Shown: positions 57,807 through 64,000 of the stretch, piece after piece
How the letters are laid out: the number at the start of each line of letters is the position of its first letter
How positions within the stretch are numbered: position 1 is the first letter of the stretch
Assembly (NCBI GenBank): GCA_947499095.1
Contig: CANMMR010000003.1
Span: 62,001-126,000 of the forward strand
Reading direction: 5' to 3'
Length of the DNA: 64,000 bases
Origin: an uncultured Erythrobacter sp.
Lineage (GTDB): Bacteria > Pseudomonadota > Alphaproteobacteria > Sphingomonadales > Sphingomonadaceae
Made by a program: the position numbers and the translations under genes
The notes under the pieces: generated by a model
The model's input: the letters and a program-made list of their open reading frames with translations, nothing else
Told to the model about the DNA's origin: nothing
The model's database searches: none

Positions 57807-58409
57807 GTGACCGAAGAGAACAAGAACGAACCGCGGGACAAGGCGGTCGATGAAGAAGTGGCGCGCGAGATGGAAGGCGTGCCGGAACATATGCGCGATG
57901 ACGGCGAGGCCGGCGAAGCGAGCGAAGAAAACCCGCTGGACGAGGCGCTCGCCAAGCTGAAAGCGGATCTCGAAGCCGCAATGCAGGACGTGCTCTATGC
58001 GCGCGCCGACACTCAGAACGTGCGCCGCCGCCTTGAAAAGGAGGTGCAGGACGCTCGCAATTACGCCGCGACCGGGTTCGCGCGCGACATACTGAGTGTT
58101 TCCGACAACCTCGCCCGCGCGCTCGACCATATTCCCGAGGAATTGCGCGAGAACGAGAAGTCAAAGCACTTCATCGCTGGGATCGAAGCCACCCAGCGCG
58201 AGCTGGAGAAGGTCTTCACCCAGAACGGCATCACGCGGATCGCCTCGACCGGCATGCCGCTCGACCCGAACCAGCACCAAGCGATGATGGAAGTGCCGAC
58301 CGACGAGGCCGAACCGGGCACGATCGTTCAGGAAATGCAGGCCGGCTACATGATCAAGGACCGCCTGCTGCGCCCGGCCATGGTCGGCGTGGCCAAGAAG
58401 CCGGACTGA
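57807..58409 (+). CDS. grpE: Nucleotide exchange factor GrpE
   Basis: Releases ADP from DnaK. The 200-residue protein has an acidic disordered N-terminus, a long coiled coil (LDEALAKLKADLEAAMQDVL), and the C-terminal beta domain with LDHIPEELRENEKSKHFIAG, then FDPNQHQAMMEVPTDE-like PLDPNQHQAMMEVPTDEAEP. The C-terminal QAGYMIKDRLLRPAMVGVAK is typical. Together with hrcA it forms the heat-shock operon; dnaK lies about 4 kb further on. Confidence 0.95.
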   Translation: MTEENKNEPRDKAVDEEVAREMEGVPEHMRDDGEAGEASEENPLDEALAKLKADLEAAMQDVLYARADTQNVRRRLEKEVQDARNYAATGFARDILSVSDNLARALDHIPEELRENEKSKHFIAGIEATQRELEKVFTQNGITRIASTGMPLDPNQHQAMMEVPTDEAEPGTIVQEMQAGYMIKDRLLRPAMVGVAKKPD

Positions 58410-58433
58410 CCTTTGGGATCGAGGGGATATACG

Positions 58434-60185
58434 ATGAGGACTGCAATCTTCGGAGCGGCGGTCCTCGTCGCCTCGGCCTGGTCGTTGCCTGTTGTCGCGC
58501 AGGAGAATACCGATGAGCGCCTCTCGGCACTGACCGAGCAGTGGTACGACCAGCGCATCGAAGACGCCGGGCGCATCGTGTCTGAGACGGGCGCTACGTC
58601 GCCCGGTAGCACGCTCGCATCGGTCACGCCCGAAGCGCAATTGACCCGAGCCGAATACGCAGAGGCAATGCTGGCACGGCTCGAAGCGTTGGATGAAAGC
58701 CAACTCAGCGATGCGGGGCGGATCGACGCGGCGGTGTTCCGCCACCTGCTCGAAACCGAGATCGGCGATGCGCGCTTTCGCGAATGGGAAATGCCCTTCG
58801 ACAGCGACAACAATTTCTGGAGTTATCTCGCCGCATCGCGTGGGTTCGCGACAGTCGAAGAGTATGAACGCTACATCGGCCGGATGCGCGACATCCCGCG
58901 CTTTTTCGCCGAGCACACCGCCAATGCCCGCGCGGGGCTGGCTCGCGGGTTCAGCGTGCCGCGCGTCACGCTTGAGGGCCGCGACCGCTCGCTGACGGCC
59001 TATGTCGTCGACGATCCCGAGCAGAGCCCGTTCTGGGGCGCCTTCGCGCAAATGCCCGAGCGCTTTTCCGCCGAAGACCGCGAGCGTCTGCGGGCCGAGG
59101 GCAGGGCCGCTATCAGGGACGCGGCAACGCCTGCCTATAGCGACCTGCTATCCTTTTTTCGCGAAGAGTATCTGCCGAACGCCCGCACCACGCTTGGCGC
59201 GCGCGAGTTTCCCAATGGTGCGGCTTATTACGCCCAGCAGATCAGGGAATATACGACCCTCGATCTGAGTGCCGAGGAAATCCACCGGATCGGCCTCGAC
59301 GAAGTGGCGCGCATCACCGCGCAGATGGAGACTGTGAAGGCGGAAGCCGGATTCGACGGCACGCTGCCCGAGTTCGTCACCTTCCTGCGTACCGATCCCC
59401 AGTTCGTGGCCGACACGCCCGACGAGCTCATGGGTGTCGCCGCCTATGCCGCCAAGCGAGTCGACGACCGACTTGGCGAATACTTCGGCTTTCTGCCGCG
59501 CTATCGCCATGGCATCCGCCCGGTCGATCCGGCCATCGCCCCGTTCTACACCGCGGGCAGGGGCGGGCTAGAGTTCTGCCAGATCAACACCTACGACCTG
59601 CCCTCGCGCCCGGTCTATAATATTCCGGCGCTGACAATGCACGAATGCGCGCCCGGCCATTCCTTCCAGGCCGCGATCGCGCTGGAGCGGCAGGAAGCAC
59701 CGCGCTTTCGCCGCCAGACCTATTTCTCCGGCTTCGGCGAGGGCTGGGGTCTCTATACCGAATATCTCGGCGACGAGATGGGGATTTACCGCACGCCCTA
59801 CGAACAGTTCGGCCAGCTCAGCTACGAAATGTGGCGCGCGGTGCGGTTGGTGATCGATACGGGCATCCATCATTACGGCTGGAGCCGCGAGCGGGCGATG
59901 GACTATCTCGCCTCGCGTACCGCCCTGTCGGAGCATGAGGTCGGCACGGAGGTCGATCGCTACATCAGCTGGCCGGGTCAGGCGCTTGCCTACAAACTCG
60001 GCGAGATGAGCATCCGCCGCGTGCGCGCCAAAGCCGAGGCGGAGCTTGGCGAGAAGTTCGATATCCGCAAGTTCCACGATGTCGTGCTGGCGCTCGGTTC
60101 GGTTCCGCTGCCGGTGCTGGAAGAGCGGATCGATGCTTTCATTGCCGATGGTGGGCGAGGGCTGCCGGGCGTTATCTACGACTGA
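58434..60185 (+). CDS. DUF885 family metallopeptidase-like secreted protein
   Basis: The start at 58434 follows GAGGGGAT and gives 583 residues with a signal peptide ending PVVAQE. DUF885 proteins belong to the gluzincin-like group: the motif TMHECAPGHSFQAAIALERQ near residue 401 corresponds to a His/Glu zinc site, with a later GFGEGWGLYTEYLGDEMG supplying a Glu. It is probably an exported peptidase. It lies 24 bases after grpE, so it may share the heat-shock transcript. Confidence 0.86.
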   Translation: MRTAIFGAAVLVASAWSLPVVAQENTDERLSALTEQWYDQRIEDAGRIVSETGATSPGSTLASVTPEAQLTRAEYAEAMLARLEALDESQLSDAGRIDAAVFRHLLETEIGDARFREWEMPFDSDNNFWSYLAASRGFATVEEYERYIGRMRDIPRFFAEHTANARAGLARGFSVPRVTLEGRDRSLTAYVVDDPEQSPFWGAFAQMPERFSAEDRERLRAEGRAAIRDAATPAYSDLLSFFREEYLPNARTTLGAREFPNGAAYYAQQIREYTTLDLSAEEIHRIGLDEVARITAQMETVKAEAGFDGTLPEFVTFLRTDPQFVADTPDELMGVAAYAAKRVDDRLGEYFGFLPRYRHGIRPVDPAIAPFYTAGRGGLEFCQINTYDLPSRPVYNIPALTMHECAPGHSFQAAIALERQEAPRFRRQTYFSGFGEGWGLYTEYLGDEMGIYRTPYEQFGQLSYEMWRAVRLVIDTGIHHYGWSRERAMDYLASRTALSEHEVGTEVDRYISWPGQALAYKLGEMSIRRVRAKAEAELGEKFDIRKFHDVVLALGSVPLPVLEERIDAFIADGGRGLPGVIYD

Positions 60186-60248
60186 TCCGGAACATGCGGC
60201 GCATCCCTCCGTAGTGTGTGCAACAGGGACGCAAGACGGAGAAAACTC

Positions 60249-60539
60249 ATGAACAAGAAGCTAATGCTCGCGCCGGCGCTGGCGCTATCGAGCCTTTCGC
60301 TGGGCGCGTGCGCGCAGAACTACGGCGTCGAAGGTGCCGCGGCCGGGGCTGCAGCGGGTGCCGGATTGGGCGCAATCCTAGGCGAGGACATCAAGACCTA
60401 CGCCCTCGCCGGAGCGGCCATCGGCGGCGTGGTCGGTTACGCCACCGACAAGAACGACCGCTGCGATGGCTACTATGGCAATGGCCGCTATGTGGACGAC
60501 GATTGCCGTTACGACGATCGCTACGCGCGCTACTGGTAA
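60249..60539 (+). CDS. Small glycine-zipper lipoprotein
   Basis: The ATG at 60249 gives 96 residues with a lipobox at Cys21 (SLGAC). A Gly/Ala-rich glycine-zipper segment spans about 26-60 (AAAGAAAGAGLGAILGE, LAGAAIGGVVGYATDK), followed by an Asp/Tyr-rich tail. Such proteins are small envelope lipoproteins, often stress-linked; a YMGG-like or OmpA-linked glycine-zipper role is possible but not shown. Confidence 0.8.
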   Translation: MNKKLMLAPALALSSLSLGACAQNYGVEGAAAGAAAGAGLGAILGEDIKTYALAGAAIGGVVGYATDKNDRCDGYYGNGRYVDDDCRYDDRYARYW

Positions 60540-60562
60540 GATTTACTGCTAAATCACCGCAA

Positions 60563-60592
60563 AAGCCGCATCTCTTCGCCGAGGTGCGGCTT
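60563..60592. terminator. Bidirectional terminator
   Basis: A 12-pair stem AAGCCGCATCTC / GAGGTGCGGCTT with one G-U pair and a six-base loop lies between convergent genes (lipoprotein stop at 60539, membrane-protein stop at 60607). The A- and T-rich edges fit termination in both directions. Confidence 0.85.
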
Positions 60593-60606
60593 GTTCCGTG
60601 TCATCG

Positions 60607-61179
60607 TCAGATGGCGTAAATGACGAGGTAGCGGGCGATGAGGAGTGCGAGCAGCACCAGATTGGCTTTCACCGAGCTGACAAATGCTACCGCAGCCATC
60701 AATGCGACAAGAAGCGCCGTCAACCCGATCGAAAGCGGACTCAACAAGCTGTCGCGCAAATCGGGGAGCGACAGGAAGTAGACCCATTGCACGAACACAA
60801 GGGCGATCAGGATGAGCATCACTACGCGCTTGACCCGCGCGTAGTGTGTATCGAGATCGGTGAACCGGTCTGGCTCGGAAGGAAATACGAGCCGCGCGGC
60901 GAGATAATAGGATGAGGCGAAGGCCATCACCGCGAGCAACGACAGTGCATCGACGGTGATCCGATCCTGCAATCGCCAGGCGAAAATCCAGAAGCTGAGC
61001 AGATCGAGCATAACGAAGATGGCCAGCGCGGGCGTCAACCACCCGATCGTAAACTTCGTCCCACCGGCATCGCTGGCGAATTTGAGCTCCAGCGCTCGAC
61101 CGAGCCCGGCGAGCAACTCGATCAGCGAGAGGCCGAGCAGCAGGGCGTAGAGAATAAAGGCGAACTCGAAATCGGTCAC
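60607..61179 (-). CDS. Hypothetical multi-spanning membrane protein
   Basis: The 190-residue protein has about five hydrophobic segments, near residues 5-25, 45-66, 78-97, 115-138 and 150-185. An Arg/Lys-rich stretch about 110-118 (TDLDTHYARVKRV) follows segment 3. I do not recognise a family. The start overlaps the stop of the gene upstream by four bases, so the two are translationally coupled. Confidence 0.72.
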   Translation of the reverse strand: MTDFEFAFILYALLLGLSLIELLAGLGRALELKFASDAGGTKFTIGWLTPALAIFVMLDLLSFWIFAWRLQDRITVDALSLLAVMAFASSYYLAARLVFPSEPDRFTDLDTHYARVKRVVMLILIALVFVQWVYFLSLPDLRDSLLSPLSIGLTALLVALMAAVAFVSSVKANLVLLALLIARYLVIYAI

Positions 61180-61601
61180 GCCTGCGTGGCTCCCCGAAAC
61201 CTGACGAGCAGGTCATAGGCCGAGACATCGGGTGCGCCTGCCACCCGCATGCCGTTTCGCAGCCAGAAGGCATGCTTCACGATCTCGGCCTGCTGTTCGA
61301 TGCCATACCGCTCCAGCCCCCATCCGGGCTTCAGCGAATAGTCATAGCGCGCCCAAGGCATGCGCCGGGTGACGAGGTACCAGCGGCCCTTGGTCTGGAC
61401 CTGCCAGACATGAACCAGTTCGTGAATGAACAAGCCCTGTTTGGTGAGGCTCGCGGTGCTGAAATCGTCGCAATAGGCTTCGCTATGCGGGTGAAAGTGC
61501 AGATGGCCGCGCGGGGCCATGGTGACCCGGCGCGGCTGGAATGGAAACCACTTGCGGCGCTTGATCGTGACCCGGTCGTAATCGATGGCATCGCCAAACA
61601 C
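61176..61601 (-). CDS. Putative metallopeptidase-like Vgr-related protein, N-terminus uncertain
   Basis: The 141-residue product from the GTG at 61601 contains IHELVHVWQ with an HExxH-like zinc signature near residue 59, plus a compact hydrophobic domain. The frame stays open upstream to about 61714 and encodes RPLTPGEITLARTVFGDAID, a sequence that looks like the family's true start, but no ATG, GTG or TTG precedes it in frame. An ATG about 90 bases up lies in another frame, so a frameshift or an unusual start is possible. Function unknown. Confidence 0.6.
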   Translation of the reverse strand: MFGDAIDYDRVTIKRRKWFPFQPRRVTMAPRGHLHFHPHSEAYCDDFSTASLTKQGLFIHELVHVWQVQTKGRWYLVTRRMPWARYDYSLKPGWGLERYGIEQQAEIVKHAFWLRNGMRVAGAPDVSAYDLLVRFRGATQA

Positions 61602-61714
61602 GGTGCGGGCCAGCGTGATTTCGCCGGGCGTGAGCGGGCGCTCGCCCCCGGCGGGACAGGTCGCCGCGCTCTCATCCGCATGGCTTTCCAGCCCAAGCGT
61701 GTCGGTCGGTCCGC

Positions 61715-62197
61715 TCAGCGATCAGCCCCGGCAGCGATGATCTCGACATCGGTAGTCATCGATTTGCCACCCGCGACCGTCAGCGTCATCGCCGTCCTGC
61801 CGCCTGCCTCGAGCGCAGGATCGAGATCGAAAGCCATCACATGCTTGCCGCCCGGTTCGAAACTCGCGCTGTCGCCGGCATTCAGTGTCAGCGGGCCCAT
61901 CTCGCCCATGACCATCTCACCGCTCCATTCCGTCGTATCGTGGATCTGGGCACTGCCGGCCCCTTCCACCGATGCGCTGCGGATGGCGACACTTCGCTCG
62001 CCAGCATTGGTCACCTGGAAATAGATCGCCGCCGGATTGCCGGACACAGCGGGCAGCACGAGCCGCGCATCGGTGACCTCCAGGCCGGTGGGGTTTGCTT
62101 CTGCCTCTGCTTGCGAGGCATCTCCGCCATCGGAGCAGGCAGCGACCGAAAAGGCTGCGACGGCAATAGCATAAGGGGCGAAACGCGCGAAATTCAT
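61715..62197 (-). CDS. Copper chaperone PCu(A)C lipoprotein
   Basis: The 160-residue protein has a lipobox at about Cys21 (FSVAAC) and a PCu(A)C domain. The copper-binding pattern H-M-x(n)-H-M is visible: His in QIHDTTEWSGEMVMGEM and His-Val-Met in GGKHVMAFDL. These periplasmic chaperones load Cu(I) into the Cu(A) site of cytochrome oxidase or act in copper storage. It is divergent from dnaK, 188 bases apart. Confidence 0.9.
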   Translation of the reverse strand: MNFARFAPYAIAVAAFSVAACSDGGDASQAEAEANPTGLEVTDARLVLPAVSGNPAAIYFQVTNAGERSVAIRSASVEGAGSAQIHDTTEWSGEMVMGEMGPLTLNAGDSASFEPGGKHVMAFDLDPALEAGGRTAMTLTVAGGKSMTTDVEIIAAGADR

Positions 62198-62246
62198 GGA
62201 TTGGTCTCCGTGTCCGACAAGCTTCGAAAACTAGCTGCGCGGGTCC

Positions 62247-62274
62247 CTTGTGCCAAGCAAAACCGCTCCTATAT
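62247..62274 (+). promoter_or_regulatory. RpoH (sigma-32)-like promoter of dnaK
   Basis: CTTG at 62247-62250 and CCTATAT at 62268-62274 are separated by 17 bases, fitting the alphaproteobacterial RpoH pattern CTTG-N17/18-CyTATnT. The expected transcription start is near 62281, about 105 bases upstream of the dnaK ATG. No CIRCE element is present here. Confidence 0.65.
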
Positions 62275-62300
62275 CCCGTGCGTAACACACCTAACACACC

Positions 62301-62346
62301 ACCACTCGAACGAGCCGCCGAGTGGTTCCGCCCGTAGCGGGGAACC
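62301..62346 (+). promoter_or_regulatory. Two stem-loops in the dnaK 5' leader
   Basis: ACCACTCG / CGAGTGGT (62301-62308, 62319-62326; loop 10) and GGTTCC / GGAACC (62324-62329, 62341-62346; loop 11) are competing or adjacent stems; they share three bases. Stem 1 holds CACTC...GAGTG with 12 bases between, reminiscent of CIRCE but with the wrong spacing. They may form a thermosensing or processing structure. Confidence 0.45.
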
Positions 62347-62385
62347 GACAGAGCGGTGTCCAACGAAGCAATTGATGGGGAAACC

Positions 62386-64000
<1,615 letters not shown>

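Noticed and set aside
62283-62299. Direct repeat TAACACAC upstream of dnaK
   Set aside because: Only two 8-base copies of a low-complexity CA-type sequence; no reason to regard it as an operator.

Overview
The window is high-GC, densely packed chromosomal DNA from an alphaproteobacterium, most likely of the Sphingomonadales (Erythrobacteraceae type). Pointers are GlyQ/GlyS as separate subunits, an UrcA-family protein, a PEP-CTERM protein, a fused alpha/beta-hydrolase-OsmC protein, a DOMON-like/NamZ pair, paired TraB/GumN lipoproteins, and many ATGA start/stop overlaps. The genus is an inference. I found no rRNA, tRNA, CRISPR array, prophage or insertion sequence.

Layout. 1-3576: mreB-mreC-mreD-mrdA cell-elongation operon (minus strand, mrdA runs off the left edge), divergent from mutL and a lipoprotein gene. 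6061-8131: DUF1206 membrane protein, a palindromic metal/sulfur-type operator, a glutaredoxin-MauE/DoxX fusion and a MaoC protein. 8190-11627: phosphodiesterase lipoprotein, ychF and a Tat-exported SDR. 11740-14097: TPR lipoprotein and PEP-CTERM protein, convergent on a strong terminator. 14228-18979: pth, rplY, two TraB/GumN lipoproteins, an XRE regulator with a membrane partner and a 44-codon ORF, and urcA. 19172-25286: glyQS and ppdK; glyS carries an in-frame REP-like palindrome and a compositionally odd block. 25283-29933: methyltransferase, comF, hisI, and a MerR regulator with an acyl-CoA dehydrogenase. 29983-35206: PAS protein, MFS-cysK-hydrolase operon, PilZ protein and tyrS. 35239-37939: translationally coupled DOMON-like, NamZ (DUF1343) and Asp/Asn hydroxylase genes. 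38057-45900: MFS, DUF817, VWA protein, soluble chemoreceptor, GFA protein, MoxR ATPase and hydrolase-OsmC fusion.

46001-46559 is the most unusual locus. Three very short consecutive genes sit between a housekeeping gene and convergent parE. The first two have double-glycine-type leaders followed by Gly/Ala-rich cores with GxxxG motifs, as in two-peptide (class IIb) bacteriocins. The third encodes a 42-residue protein with one hydrophobic segment. No transporter or recognisable immunity gene is adjacent.

46618-64000 is mostly housekeeping: parE, an LpoA-like lipoprotein, rsmI-yraN-gshB, DedA, xerC, hemW, a CAP protein, rdgB-rph, hrcA-grpE, a DUF885 peptidase, small envelope proteins, a PCu(A)C copper chaperone and dnaK (cut by the right edge). 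dnaK has an RpoH-like promoter and a structured leader. Several genes link to envelope growth (mreBCD, mrdA, LpoA-like, NamZ), protein quality control (hrcA, grpE, dnaK) and redox or metal handling (Grx-MauE, PCu(A)C, gshB, OsmC).
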